From CAWKEY01 sp963848675 (GTDB taxonomy: Bacteria > Pseudomonadota > Gammaproteobacteria > Methylococcales > Methylomonadaceae), in NCBI GenBank assembly GCA_963848675.1, contig CAWKEY010000031.1:1-64000 (forward strand): a DNA stretch of 64,000 nt, given 5' to 3'. A program made the translations under genes and the position numbers. Positions 50,706 to 59,657 of this stretch are shown here, piece by piece. Numbering within the stretch: the stretch's first letter is position 1; each line of letters opens with the position of its first letter. The notes under the pieces were generated by a model. The model was not told the DNA's origin. It did no database searches and saw only the letters and a program-made list of their open reading frames with translations.

Positions 50706-51664
50706 GGTTTGACTGCAACTCCCCAGGGATAAGTGCCTACGCCGACAGATTTAGTCACTTGTTGATTTTCAAGGTCGATAATGGAAACATCATTACTGGC
50801 GCCGTTGGTGGTATAGAGCCTTTTTTGATCAGGAGAAAACGCCAGATTCCATACGCGCTGCCCGACCAGCAGATATTTTTCGATTTCAAAAGTCTGCGCA
50901 TTAATCACGGCGACACGGTTGGCTGGGCCCAAGGCCACATAGCCCCGGCGCCTTTCCTTGTCAATCGCTACGCCGACCGGCTGAATTTTATCGGCACTGA
51001 CGCCCTGCACGGCAAACTTGATGTTTTTGACAATTTGTTTGGTGCCGGCATCCACTATCATCAAGGTGCCGGCCATTTCTGAAGTAACCCACAATTGTTG
51101 GCTATCGGCGGTAAAAGCAACGGCACGCGGGCGCGGATCAACCAGAGTATTGCCGGTAATGGACAGGTTTTTGCTGTCAATCCAATGCACCATATTGGTG
51201 GTTTCAGAGGCGCTGATGATCCAGCGATTATCGGGGCTGACGGTGATGCCTTCGGGTTCCACACCGACTTTAATCTCTTTGATGGCTTTTTTCTTGGCGA
51301 TATCGATGACAGTTACGAGGCTGTCATCTTCATTGGACACATAAAGCCGGTCGCCAGAGGGGTTTAAGGCAAAAGTCTCGGGATCATCACCGGATGGCAG
51401 TTGCCCCACTTCCTGCAACGAGGTGGCATCAATTATCTTGATGGTATTGTCATCGCTGGTGGCGATATACAGAAATTTATTATCGGGACTGATGCTGATG
51501 CCTCTGGGGCGCTGGCCAATAGGGACTGTTTTAATCAGTTTGCCTGCTATAGGATCAACAACAGCCAGGGCATTATCTTTTTCCAGGGTGACAAAAACAG
51601 TCTCGGCCTGCACTGATGCGGCCAATGCCATCAATAAATACAGTGCTGAATAATTCTTTTTCAT
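50702..51664 (-). CDS. YVTN-type beta-propeller protein of the PQQ ABC system
   Basis: A signal peptide (LLMALAASVQAETVFV) is followed by seven or so beta-propeller blades with the YVTN pattern: RPRGISISPDNKFLYIATSD, DPETFALNPSGDRLYVSNED, EPEGITVSPDNRWIISASET, and RVWNLAFSPDQKRLYTTNGA. It matches the PQQ-associated beta-propeller repeat family found with these ABC genes. It is periplasmic and probably a binding or sensing subunit. It overlaps the ATPase start by ATGA and lies 12 bases after the binding protein. Confidence 0.88.
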   Translation of the reverse strand: MKKNYSALYLLMALAASVQAETVFVTLEKDNALAVVDPIAGKLIKTVPIGQRPRGISISPDNKFLYIATSDDNTIKIIDATSLQEVGQLPSGDDPETFALNPSGDRLYVSNEDDSLVTVIDIAKKKAIKEIKVGVEPEGITVSPDNRWIISASETTNMVHWIDSKNLSITGNTLVDPRPRAVAFTADSQQLWVTSEMAGTLMIVDAGTKQIVKNIKFAVQGVSADKIQPVGVAIDKERRRGYVALGPANRVAVINAQTFEIEKYLLVGQRVWNLAFSPDQKRLYTTNGASNDVSIIDLENQQVTKSVGVGTYPWGVAVKP

Positions 51665-51675
51665 GGTCGTGTGCC

Positions 51676-52854
51676 TTATTTACAGGTTGATTCAGGTTGA
51701 TCGTAGCCCAGGGTATCGAGTTCAGTTTTTGGATGCAGAAAACCTTCAATCGGCGCCACCGCAACTAAAGATCGGGGCGCGGCCAGCAATACGGGCTGCC
51801 GCAATTGCCCATCCCAGGCGCGAAATGACAGGGGCGTACCTTTATAACCCTGCAGCGCGAACTGTTCACTCAACAGATAGTCTTTAAGCTTGTCCAATTC
51901 ATTTGATTGAGTGCGTGTTGCCGCCTCGCCCAAAGCTCTGACAGCCAGATACGCGGCATAGTCCTGTTCTTCCATCCAGCGTCCGGCCAGCTCTTTAAAG
52001 CGATTTTGAATCTGTACCGCGCCCCATTGTTCATGGGTTCGATGCCATGCCGTGGCAACCAGGCCCTGCGTGCCAATCACCGGGCGCGGGATCCAGGTTC
52101 GATAGTCGAGATATTCGCCAAACAAGCCCTGCTCATCGGCAACGACCAGGACATCATAATCATCTATTTGAGTAAATACCGCCACATCCGATTGAGCTGT
52201 GCGCCTGGCATCGTAAGTGTGCTCCCAGGTTTTTTCCTGGATTATTTTCATACCGAAACGCTTGGCGGCCCGCCGGATGGCATCGGCAAACAAGCGATCT
52301 TCCGGCTGAGGGCCGATGACCAGAAACCATTTGGTCCAGCGTTTTTTCATCATGTATTGCGCCAGGGCGTCGGCGCGCATGGCTCTACTCGGCAGCAGGT
52401 GCAAAACATGATGCCGGCATTGCTCGTTGCGAAGCGCATCATCGCGCGTGGCCACATCAAATAAAAGTGACTGTTGGGCACTGTCTAAATCGGCAAGTTG
52501 ATTGAGCTGATCCGCAGGCAAATTGACTAGAACATATTGAAATTTGCCACTGATGCTTTTGTTAAATACCTCGGCAACGCTGGCCTTTAAGGGCACGATG
52601 AATTTTTTCAAGACAAATTGCTGGCCGGTAAACTGTCCGGTGGTATTGTTGTCCAAAATCGCCAGCTCTGCTCCAGACTCGCCCTTGTTCTTAATAAAAG
52701 GATCCAAATTGGACAATGCGGGAGGCATGATCTGTTCTTGCGTCAAATAGGCAATACTGACAGTCTGCTTGGCTTTAGCGCAGGCTATAGTAATGCTAAA
52801 TAACTGAATAATAAATAAAAAACCAATGATTATTCGATGAGGCAGCTTGTACAT
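51676..52854 (-). CDS. ABC substrate-binding protein of the PQQ system
   Basis: The start at 52854 begins MYKLPHRIIIGFLFIIQLFS, a signal peptide, with AGGA nine bases upstream; the open frame extends 18 codons further without a signal. The mature protein of about 370 residues (TVSIAYLTQEQIMPPALSNL, HVLHLLPSRAMRADALAQYM, TAWHRTHEQWGAVQIQNRFK) has the periplasmic binding-protein fold of the branched-chain amino-acid type and matches the binding protein associated with PQQ-dependent alcohol dehydrogenases. It is the first gene of the four-gene operon, read toward 49159. Confidence 0.85.
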   Translation of the reverse strand: MYKLPHRIIIGFLFIIQLFSITIACAKAKQTVSIAYLTQEQIMPPALSNLDPFIKNKGESGAELAILDNNTTGQFTGQQFVLKKFIVPLKASVAEVFNKSISGKFQYVLVNLPADQLNQLADLDSAQQSLLFDVATRDDALRNEQCRHHVLHLLPSRAMRADALAQYMMKKRWTKWFLVIGPQPEDRLFADAIRRAAKRFGMKIIQEKTWEHTYDARRTAQSDVAVFTQIDDYDVLVVADEQGLFGEYLDYRTWIPRPVIGTQGLVATAWHRTHEQWGAVQIQNRFKELAGRWMEEQDYAAYLAVRALGEAATRTQSNELDKLKDYLLSEQFALQGYKGTPLSFRAWDGQLRQPVLLAAPRSLVAVAPIEGFLHPKTELDTLGYDQPESTCK

Positions 52855-53162
52855 TACATTAAGTCCTGGCCATAAAAACAGATGAGGGCCTAATTTTAAC
52901 GGATTCAAGGAGTTTTTTTAGTTTTTCGTTGCAATAGGCTGGCAGAGCCGCTATTGAAATTTACCGGGTTAAGGGCAATACTTGAAGCATTTTTAATCAG
53001 GAAGTTTAAACCTTGCATCCGCTGAAAATCGTGGAAGCGGAACGCAGAGAAGCGAAGATTTTTAGTCCCCAGAAGCGATAGTGCATGTGTTTTCACGAAG
53101 CGTTGTTTGCGTAGTGAAAATGCAGGCTTTACGAAATCGCGTCGAGTCATTGCGATAACGAT
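52855..53162. other. Divergent intergenic region
   Basis: No gene is credible here. It holds the promoter side of the PQQ operon on the minus strand and leads into the structured repeat copy B on the plus strand. Confidence 0.4.
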
Positions 53163-53304
53163 GTTGCATACCCCTTGTTGGGTATGCAACGAGTGAAGCA
53201 GGACGGCTGGGGCGCCGAAGGCATTGATTAGTCGCGTTAAGTTTTTGCCGATTGCTTGGGCTGGGATGCCCAAAACAATCTTTCGCAAAAATAGCGACTC
53301 CCTT
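53163..53304 (+). ncRNA. Structured RNA-like repeat, copy B (upstream of PilZ gene)
   Basis: It opens with a perfect 11-bp hairpin, GTTGCATACCC (53163-53173) with GGGTATGCAAC (53180-53190). TGAAGCAGGACGGCTGGGGC follows at 53194-53213, identical to copy A, with a CGGC/GCCG hairpin. The terminal helix has GTCGC (53231-53235) with GCGAC (53294-53298), TTTTTGC (53242-53248) with GCAAAAA (53285-53291), ATTG with CAAT, and TTGGGC (53256-53261) with GCCCAA (53268-53273). The inner pairs differ from copy A while the outer ones are identical. It ends one or two bases before the probable ATG of the PilZ gene, where no Shine-Dalgarno is seen. Confidence 0.5.
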
Positions 53305-53305
53305 G

Positions 53306-53713
53306 ATGATCGAATTCTTAGAAGGTACTAAAGCGTTGGATGATTTTTTTGAATTTCAGCCGGAATTATTAGAGCAACCCAACAGGCGGGCATGTGTCCG
53401 TTACATCAGAAGCGATATCAAAGCGACCATCCATCAAAATGTATTGTTTAATTTTGGCGGAGAAATTCCGGTTGATTTAATTGATATCGGCAGCAAAGGG
53501 GTAATGATTGCAACCGGCAAAAAAATCGGCATTAACCAAAAAATAACCTTAAGTCTTTCTTTTAACGGGGGTAAAACCTATAAAATCAAGGCAAAGCCGG
53601 TCTATGTATTGAAGACAGCAAGCGGTTTTCGTTATGGCATAAAATTTGATCAATACAACAATGAACTGGGTGACACCCTGTTCGAAACGCAGGTGACCCT
53701 GATATTCAAATGA
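53306..53713 (+). CDS. PilZ-domain protein
   Basis: PilZ domains bind c-di-GMP. The RRACVRYIRSDIKATIH stretch near residue 29 carries the R-x-x-x-R-like motif, followed by IPVDLIDIGSKGVMIATGKK (the D/N-x-S-x-x-G motif, here DIGSKG) and ITLSLSFNGGKTYKIKAKPV. The length of 135 residues is typical for a stand-alone PilZ protein. The start at 53306 was chosen because the 18 extra upstream codons overlap the structured repeat. It is probably cytoplasmic and acts as a c-di-GMP receptor. The repeat upstream may control its translation (inferred). Confidence 0.82.
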   Translation: MIEFLEGTKALDDFFEFQPELLEQPNRRACVRYIRSDIKATIHQNVLFNFGGEIPVDLIDIGSKGVMIATGKKIGINQKITLSLSFNGGKTYKIKAKPVYVLKTASGFRYGIKFDQYNNELGDTLFETQVTLIFK

Positions 53714-53787
53714 AGCCCGCTCACCAGCACCAGCAATTGGTGACATAAAATACAGTCTTCACATTCCAGCCTATTGATCGAAACGGC

Positions 53788-54624
53788 ATGACAGCGTTTA
53801 CCTTGAGCCAAATCTATGTTTATCCGGTTAAATCCTTGTCCGGTATCCGCGTGAGCCGCTGGCCCGTAACTCAAACTGGTCTTCAGTACGACAGAAAATG
53901 GATGCTGGTTGATCACGCCGGGCAATTTCTTAGCCAGCGCCGCGTGCCGAAAATGGCTTTAATCAAAACAGCGCTGGATGACGACCAGCTGGTTTTGAAC
54001 GCGCCGGGCATGACACGTTTATCGTTGCCGTTAAATCCCGGTGATGGTGAAGTTATCAACAGCAGCGTTTGGCACGATCAATGCCATGCTCGCGCGGTAT
54101 CGGCGGAAGCCGATGTCTGGTTAAGTCATTTATTAAACACCGCTTGCCGCCTGGTCTATCAGCCTGAACATGAAATTCGCCCGGTTGACCCGGCTTATGC
54201 GCAGCCGGGCGACCAGGTCAATTTTGCCGACAGTTTTCCGTTTCTGATTATTTCTGAAAACTCGCTGGCTGCCTTAAATCAAGCTATGCAGTTGAATTTA
54301 GAAATGATTCGCTTCCGGCCCAATCTGGTTATTGCCGGCTGCACAAGTTATGCTGAAGATACCTGGCGCGAAATCAGCATCGGCAGGATCGATTTTCGAC
54401 TGCCCAAGCCCTGTTCTCGATGCGCGATACCCGCCATCGATCCGGATACCGCCGATACCGGCAAAGAGCCGCTGCTAACATTGAACCGGCTTAGAAAATG
54501 GCATAACAAAGTCTACTTTGGGCAAAATGCCCTGCACAATCAATGCGGCATTCTGGCGATAGGCGATAGCGTGCAAATCAAACAGACCGGCCCCATGCAG
54601 CCGCCGTTAAATAACCTCGGTTAA
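53788..54624 (+). CDS. MOSC-domain protein
   Basis: It has a MOSC N-terminal beta barrel (SQIYVYPVKSLSGIRVSRWP, YDRKWMLVDHAGQFLSQRRV) and a C-terminal MOSC domain (FRPNLVIAGCTSYAEDTWRE, LPKPCSRCAIPAIDPDTADT) with the conserved Cys in KPCSRC. The 278-residue architecture matches the YcbX/mARC type without a ferredoxin domain. MOSC proteins carry molybdenum cofactor and can detoxify N-hydroxylated compounds or act as sulfur carriers. No MoCo gene is nearby. The start gives an intact barrel. Confidence 0.88.
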   Translation: MTAFTLSQIYVYPVKSLSGIRVSRWPVTQTGLQYDRKWMLVDHAGQFLSQRRVPKMALIKTALDDDQLVLNAPGMTRLSLPLNPGDGEVINSSVWHDQCHARAVSAEADVWLSHLLNTACRLVYQPEHEIRPVDPAYAQPGDQVNFADSFPFLIISENSLAALNQAMQLNLEMIRFRPNLVIAGCTSYAEDTWREISIGRIDFRLPKPCSRCAIPAIDPDTADTGKEPLLTLNRLRKWHNKVYFGQNALHNQCGILAIGDSVQIKQTGPMQPPLNNLG

Positions 54625-54635
54625 GCTTCAAGTTT

Positions 54636-54670
54636 CTCGTGGGAGCGACGCCTACGTCGCGACTAACGAG
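54636..54670. repeat. REP-like hairpin upstream of dnaB
   Basis: CTCGT (54636-54640) pairs with ACGAG (54666-54670) and GCGACG (54645-54650) with CGTCGC (54655-54660) around CCTA. The GTGGGAGCGACGCC stretch looks like a common dispersed repeat. Confidence 0.6.
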
Positions 54671-54753
54671 GATCCCAGGGTAAATCTACCCGGATTTCTT
54701 GAAGGCCTGCTTTCCCTGTATCATTATGAGTACTGTTTTTTACCCGGTGACCT

Positions 54754-56148
54754 ATGTCTGAAAGTTATACGTTCGATCGTGATTATGCAATGGATGCACT
54801 GAAGATACCGCCTAACTCCATTCAGGCCGAGCAATCGGTTTTGGGCGGTCTGATGCTCGATAATCAAACCTGGGATTCGGTTGCCGACAAGGTCGTGGAG
54901 GTCGATTTTTACCGTAAAGATCACCGGCTTATTTTCAGGGTCATAGAGCAGCTAGCCGACAAACAGATTCCATTTGATGTCATTACCGTTTCGGAAGCAC
55001 TGGAAGCCATCGGTGAGCTGGACAATGCCGGCGGCCTGGCGTATCTGGGCATGCTGGCGAAAGATACGCCCAGCGCGGCCAATATCGTGGCTTATGCCAA
55101 TATCGTACGCGACCGGTCGGTACTGCGGCAGTTGATTCATGTTGGCACCGATATTTCCGATTCTGCGTTTAACACCGAGGGCCGCGATACCGCGGAATTG
55201 CTTGAGAATGCGGAAAGGCAGGTGTTCAAAATAGCCGAGCAGCGCCAGCGCGGGCAGGGTGGTTTCATGCCGATCAAGTCGCTGTTGGCGAGTGCGGTCG
55301 ACAAGATTGAAACGCTCTATGAGCAGGAAGGCAGCATTACCGGTGCAGCGACTGGCTTTACCGATTTTGATGACATGACCTCCGGTTTGCAGCCGGCCGA
55401 TTTGATCATCGTGGCTGGCAGGCCGTCGATGGGCAAGACCACCATCGCCATGAATATGGCGGAAAATATCGCCATCAAAGGCGACAAGCCGGTCGCGGTA
55501 TTCAGCATGGAAATGCCTGGCGATTCCTTGGCCATGCGCATGATGTCGTCATTAGGCCGGATCGATCAGCACAAGGTCAGAACCGGCAAACTCGACGATG
55601 ATGAATGGCCGCGCCTAACTTCGGCAATCAATTTGCTGGCCGAAACCAAATTATTTATCGACGACACCCCCGCCCTGACGCCGACCGAAGTGCGCTCAAG
55701 AGCCCGGCGGCTGATGCGCGAACACGGTCAGTTGGGGCTGATCGTGCTGGATTATTTGCAGCTCATGCAGTCACCTTCCAGCGGCGAGAATCGCGTACAG
55801 CAAATTTCCGATATTTCCAGAGGCTTGAAGGCGCTGGCCAAGGAGCTGAATGTGCCCGTGGTGGCCTTATCGCAGCTCAACCGTAATCTGGAGCAACGCC
55901 CCAACAAACGCCCCGTGATGTCAGATTTAAGAGAATCCGGCGCTATCGAGCAGGATGCCGACCTGATTGTGTTTGTGTACCGGGATGAAGTGTACAACGA
56001 AGACAGTCCCGACAAAGGCATCGCCGAAGTCATCATCGGCAAGCAGCGCAATGGTCCGCTGGGCACCGTCAGGCTAACCTTCTTGGGGCAATATACCCGC
56101 TTTGAAAATTTTGCCGGCAATCCTTACGGTTATGAGGACCGCGAATGA
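54754..56148 (+). CDS. dnaB: Replicative DNA helicase DnaB
   Basis: DnaB is the hexameric helicase that unwinds DNA at the replication fork. The N-terminal DnaB domain begins PPNSIQAEQSVLGGLMLDNQ. The RecA-like core has VAGRPSMGKTTIAMNMAENI near residue 222 (Walker A), LIVLDYLQLM (Walker B), and KALAKELNVPVVALSQLNRN followed by RPVMSDLRESGAIEQDADLI. At 464 residues it has the usual length. Its stop overlaps the alr start by ATGA, a common pairing in gammaproteobacteria. Confidence 0.97.
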   Translation: MSESYTFDRDYAMDALKIPPNSIQAEQSVLGGLMLDNQTWDSVADKVVEVDFYRKDHRLIFRVIEQLADKQIPFDVITVSEALEAIGELDNAGGLAYLGMLAKDTPSAANIVAYANIVRDRSVLRQLIHVGTDISDSAFNTEGRDTAELLENAERQVFKIAEQRQRGQGGFMPIKSLLASAVDKIETLYEQEGSITGAATGFTDFDDMTSGLQPADLIIVAGRPSMGKTTIAMNMAENIAIKGDKPVAVFSMEMPGDSLAMRMMSSLGRIDQHKVRTGKLDDDEWPRLTSAINLLAETKLFIDDTPALTPTEVRSRARRLMREHGQLGLIVLDYLQLMQSPSSGENRVQQISDISRGLKALAKELNVPVVALSQLNRNLEQRPNKRPVMSDLRESGAIEQDADLIVFVYRDEVYNEDSPDKGIAEVIIGKQRNGPLGTVRLTFLGQYTRFENFAGNPYGYEDRE

Positions 56149-57248
56149 ACCCCTCCGCCTATGCCGTTCTCAATCTGGAGGCGCTTCAGCATAATTTGGC
56201 GGTGGTGCGCCGTTGCGCGCCCGATGCCCGGGTGATGGCAGTCATCAAGGCCAATGGTTACGGCCATGGCTTGCAGCGTATGGCCGAAGCCTTGCACAAT
56301 GCCGATGCATTTGCCGTGGCGCGGGTTGATGAAGGTGTGCGTTTGCGTAAGGCAGGGATTAAAAACAGGATTGCAGTCTTGGAAGGTTTTACCTATGCCG
56401 AAGAATTAGATGCATTGGTGAAGTATCGACTGGATCCGTTGGTGCATTCTGTTGCCCAGCTGAATATTCTTGAAAGCAGAACAGAACAAGCTGCGTGTGC
56501 CATCTGGTTAAAGCTCGATAGCGGCATGAACCGGCTGGGTTTTAAACCCCACGAATTTAACGCGGTTTATCACCGGCTAAACCAGTGTTCGATCATCAGA
56601 AAGCCCATCAGTTTGATGACGCATTTAGCCAATGCCGATGACAAGCAGGACGCTACCACCTTGAAACAAATCAGCCTGTTCAATGACACACTTGCTGCGC
56701 TCGTTCCCGGGGGGGAGCCTGAAAACGAACGCAGCATTGCCAACTCGGCAGGTATTCTGGCCTGGAATGCAGCCTTGAGCGATTGGGTGCGTCCGGGGCT
56801 TATGTTGTATGGCATTTCACCGTTTTCAGATAGCACGGGCAAACAGCTGGGATTACAACCCGTTATGGGATTACATTCACGCCTGATTGCAGTAAAACCC
56901 CTGGCAAAAGGCGATAAGGTCGGTTACGCAGGGTCATGGGTGTGTGAAAAGCCGACAACACTGGGCGTGGTGGCCATTGGCTATGGCGATGGTTATCCAC
57001 GGTACGCCAAATCGGGAACGCCCGTGCTGATTAACGGCCAGCGCGTGCCTTTGATTGGCAGAGTGTCCATGGACATGATTACCGTTGATCTGGAAACCCA
57101 GCCGCATGCAAAACCCGGCGATCCGGTGACTTTGTGGGGCGGCGGTCTGGCCGTCGAAGAAATCGCCCTCTGCGCAGAGACCATACCTTATACCCTGGTG
57201 TGCGGCATTACCCAGCGGGTGCAGATCGTAGAGAAGTCTGAGCAGTGA
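56145..57248 (+). CDS. alr: Alanine racemase
   Basis: It interconverts L- and D-alanine for peptidoglycan, using PLP. VMAVIKANGYGHGL near residue 32 carries the PLP Lys; LKLDSGMNRLGF and PGLMLYGISPF follow, and the second catalytic Tyr lies in KVGYAGSWV. At 367 residues it is complete. It starts inside the end of dnaB (ATGA), so translation is coupled. A non-coding gap of 180 bases separates it from oadG. Confidence 0.96.
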   Translation: MNPSAYAVLNLEALQHNLAVVRRCAPDARVMAVIKANGYGHGLQRMAEALHNADAFAVARVDEGVRLRKAGIKNRIAVLEGFTYAEELDALVKYRLDPLVHSVAQLNILESRTEQAACAIWLKLDSGMNRLGFKPHEFNAVYHRLNQCSIIRKPISLMTHLANADDKQDATTLKQISLFNDTLAALVPGGEPENERSIANSAGILAWNAALSDWVRPGLMLYGISPFSDSTGKQLGLQPVMGLHSRLIAVKPLAKGDKVGYAGSWVCEKPTTLGVVAIGYGDGYPRYAKSGTPVLINGQRVPLIGRVSMDMITVDLETQPHAKPGDPVTLWGGGLAVEEIALCAETIPYTLVCGITQRVQIVEKSEQ

Positions 57249-57432
57249 AATAGTGATGCTGCGCTTTCATGTTCTTTGTCAGGACGGTGATCAATTCACT
57301 ATCCTGGCTGTTCTGCAGTTGCTAACAACCTGCCCAGGATTTTGGCAACTGCCAGGCAGATATGTTTAGTTTGTTTAGCGTCCACGTTTTATGGATAATG
57401 TTGAATGATTTTACCACTATGATTTAAAAACT

Positions 57433-57663
57433 ATGGCAGAGCAGATGGGTAGCGGGATAGAGTTAATGTTTGTCGGGATGGGGATAGTGTTCCTGTTTCT
57501 GGCAATGTTAGTGGGCGCGATCAATATCATGTCTATGTTGGTGCTGCGTTATTTTCCGGATGCTCCATCGCCGGTGCGCACGCCTGTGCCGGTCAGTCCG
57601 GATGCGAGCACCATTGCGGCGATAACGGCGGCAGTGCATCAATATCGTAACTCACATAAATAA
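57433..57663 (+). CDS. oadG: Oxaloacetate decarboxylase gamma subunit
   Basis: The 76-residue protein has one membrane helix (IELMFVGMGIVFLFLAMLVG) and a short C-terminal tail with a Pro-rich linker (RYFPDAPSPVRTPVPV), as expected for OadG, which anchors the complex and helps assemble alpha and beta. It is the first gene of the oadGAB operon. The terminal Zn-binding His-rich tail typical of some OadGs is weak here (HQYRNSHK). Confidence 0.85.
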   Translation: MAEQMGSGIELMFVGMGIVFLFLAMLVGAINIMSMLVLRYFPDAPSPVRTPVPVSPDASTIAAITAAVHQYRNSHK

Positions 57664-57797
57664 AGCATTCCTTTTGCGCCTAACGCAGTAAGCGAATGGC
57701 CTTGGTTTAAATAAGCTCAACGCATTGCTCATTAATCAATCGGCTCAAAAGGTCATGTGATTAAAGCCCTCAAAAGGTTCCAGGAGAAACAAGAACA

Positions 57798-59576
57798 ATG
57801 GCCAAAGATATAAACAAGCCCTTAGGCATCACTGAAGTTGTCTTGCGTGATGCGCATCAATCCATTTTGGCAACCCGCTTGCGCACAGAAGACATGCTGC
57901 CGATTTGTGAAAAACTCGATCAAATTGGCTATTGGTCGATAGAGTCATGGGGCGGCGCCACTTTTGATGCCTGTATTCGCTATCTGGGTGAAGATCCCTG
58001 GGAAAGGCTGCGCCTGCTGAAAGCGGCAATGCCACATACGCCCCAGCAAATGCTGTTCCGTGGCCAAAATATTCTGGGCTACCGGCATTATGCCGATGAT
58101 GTTGTCGATAAATTTGTCGAGCGTTGTGCGGTCAACGGCATAGACGTATTCCGTATTTTTGATGCCATGAATGATATGCGCAATATTGAACGTGCGGTCA
58201 AGGCTGTCCTCAATACCGACGCCCATGCGCAGGGTACCATTTCTTATACCACCAGTCCGGTACACACGTTGAATATGTGGCTGGATCTGGGTAAACAGAT
58301 CGAAGATATGGGCGCGCATTCCATCTGCATCAAGGACATGGCCGGTTTGCTCAAGCCATACGAGGCCTTTGAACTGGTTAGCCGTTTAAAAAAGAGCACC
58401 CGTATCCCTATCCACTTACACTGCCATGCCACTACGGGGCTGAGTGTCGGTACTCTACTTAAAGCCGCTGAAGCCGGTGTCGATAATGTTGATACCGCGA
58501 TTTCGTCGCTAAGCATGACTTATGGGCACAGTCCTACCGAAACCATCGTCGCCAGTCTGGAAGGTACCGGGCGCGATACCAGTCTTGATCTTAACAAACT
58601 GGAAGACATTGCCGCTTATTTCAGAGGCATCCGGAAAAAATACGCCCAGTTTGAAGGCAGCCTGAAAGGTGTCGATGGGCGCATTCTGGTCTCGCAAGTG
58701 CCGGGCGGCATGTTGACCAACATGGAAAGCCAACTCAAAGAGCAGGGCGCGGAAGACAAATTTGATGCCGTTCTTCAAGAGATTCCGCGAGTGCGTGAAG
58801 ATCTCGGCTTTCTCCCGCTAGTGACGCCAACGTCGCAAATTGTCGGCACCCAGGCGGTACTTAATGTGATCACCGGTGAGCGCTACAAAACTATCGCCAA
58901 AGAAACCGCCGGTGTCTTGAAAGGCGAGTACGGCGCCACCCCTGCGCCGGTTAATGCGGCCTTGCAAGAGCGGGTGCTGAACGGCGCGCAGCCGATTACT
59001 TGCCGGCCGGCTGATTTACTGGCGCCGGAAATGACCAGGCTGGTGGCCGAGGTGCAGGAAAAATCCAAGGCTGAAGGGATCAAGCTGGCTGACAATATCG
59101 AGGAAGATGCCTTGATCTATGGCTTGTTCGCGCAAGCCGGATGGAAATTTCTGGTCAACCGCGGTAATCCTAATGCTTTCGAGTCTGCGCCGGATCAACA
59201 GGCGTTTACCGCAGCCAAGTCAGCCCAAGCCAAGAGCGCCAATACTGCGGTGGAAACCTATAGCGTCAACGTCGACGGCAGAAATTTCAATGTTGCTGTA
59301 GGCCCCGGCGGAGCGGCGCTGAATATTCAGCCCCTGGCATCCAGTACCCTGCCGGCGGCAGGAAGCGGTGCCGTTATTGCAGCGCCCATGGCGGGTACCA
59401 CCTTGAAAATTTTGGTCAATGTAGGCAGTCCCGTGGCCGCGGGAGATGTTGTCGTGGTTATGGAAGCAATGAAAATGGAAACCGAAGTCCGCGCCAAAAT
59501 TGCCGGTATTGTCAGCGCCGTTCACACCAAAGAAGGTGCCGCCGTCGCAGTCGGGGATGCATTGGTGTCTTTGTAA
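57798..59576 (+). CDS. oadA: Oxaloacetate decarboxylase alpha subunit (biotinyl)
   Basis: It transfers the carboxyl group from oxaloacetate to biotin. The carboxyltransferase domain starts ITEVVLRDAHQSILATRLRT and has HLHCHATTGLSVGTLLKAAE with metal-binding His residues, plus DNVDTAISSLSMTYGHSPTE. A linker rich in Ala precedes the biotinyl domain: VVVMEAMKMETEVRAKIAGI near residue 555, where the Lys is biotinylated. At 592 residues it is typical. An AGGAG site precedes it. It is co-transcribed with oadG and oadB, though a hairpin follows its stop. Confidence 0.95.
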   Translation: MAKDINKPLGITEVVLRDAHQSILATRLRTEDMLPICEKLDQIGYWSIESWGGATFDACIRYLGEDPWERLRLLKAAMPHTPQQMLFRGQNILGYRHYADDVVDKFVERCAVNGIDVFRIFDAMNDMRNIERAVKAVLNTDAHAQGTISYTTSPVHTLNMWLDLGKQIEDMGAHSICIKDMAGLLKPYEAFELVSRLKKSTRIPIHLHCHATTGLSVGTLLKAAEAGVDNVDTAISSLSMTYGHSPTETIVASLEGTGRDTSLDLNKLEDIAAYFRGIRKKYAQFEGSLKGVDGRILVSQVPGGMLTNMESQLKEQGAEDKFDAVLQEIPRVREDLGFLPLVTPTSQIVGTQAVLNVITGERYKTIAKETAGVLKGEYGATPAPVNAALQERVLNGAQPITCRPADLLAPEMTRLVAEVQEKSKAEGIKLADNIEEDALIYGLFAQAGWKFLVNRGNPNAFESAPDQQAFTAAKSAQAKSANTAVETYSVNVDGRNFNVAVGPGGAALNIQPLASSTLPAAGSGAVIAAPMAGTTLKILVNVGSPVAAGDVVVVMEAMKMETEVRAKIAGIVSAVHTKEGAAVAVGDALVSL

Positions 59577-59578
59577 TT

Positions 59579-59611
59579 AGCCCCTCGCTAGGGACACATA
59601 GAGGGGCGTTT
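59579..59611 (+). terminator. Weak hairpin between oadA and oadB
   Basis: GCCCCTC (59580-59586) pairs with GAGGGGC (59601-59607), followed by GTTTG rather than a strong T-run. It may tune the ratio of subunits rather than end transcription. Confidence 0.55.
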
Positions 59612-59657
59612 GTCCGATCGTCCTGTTTTCTGCATCATTCCAAAATAGAGACATTAC

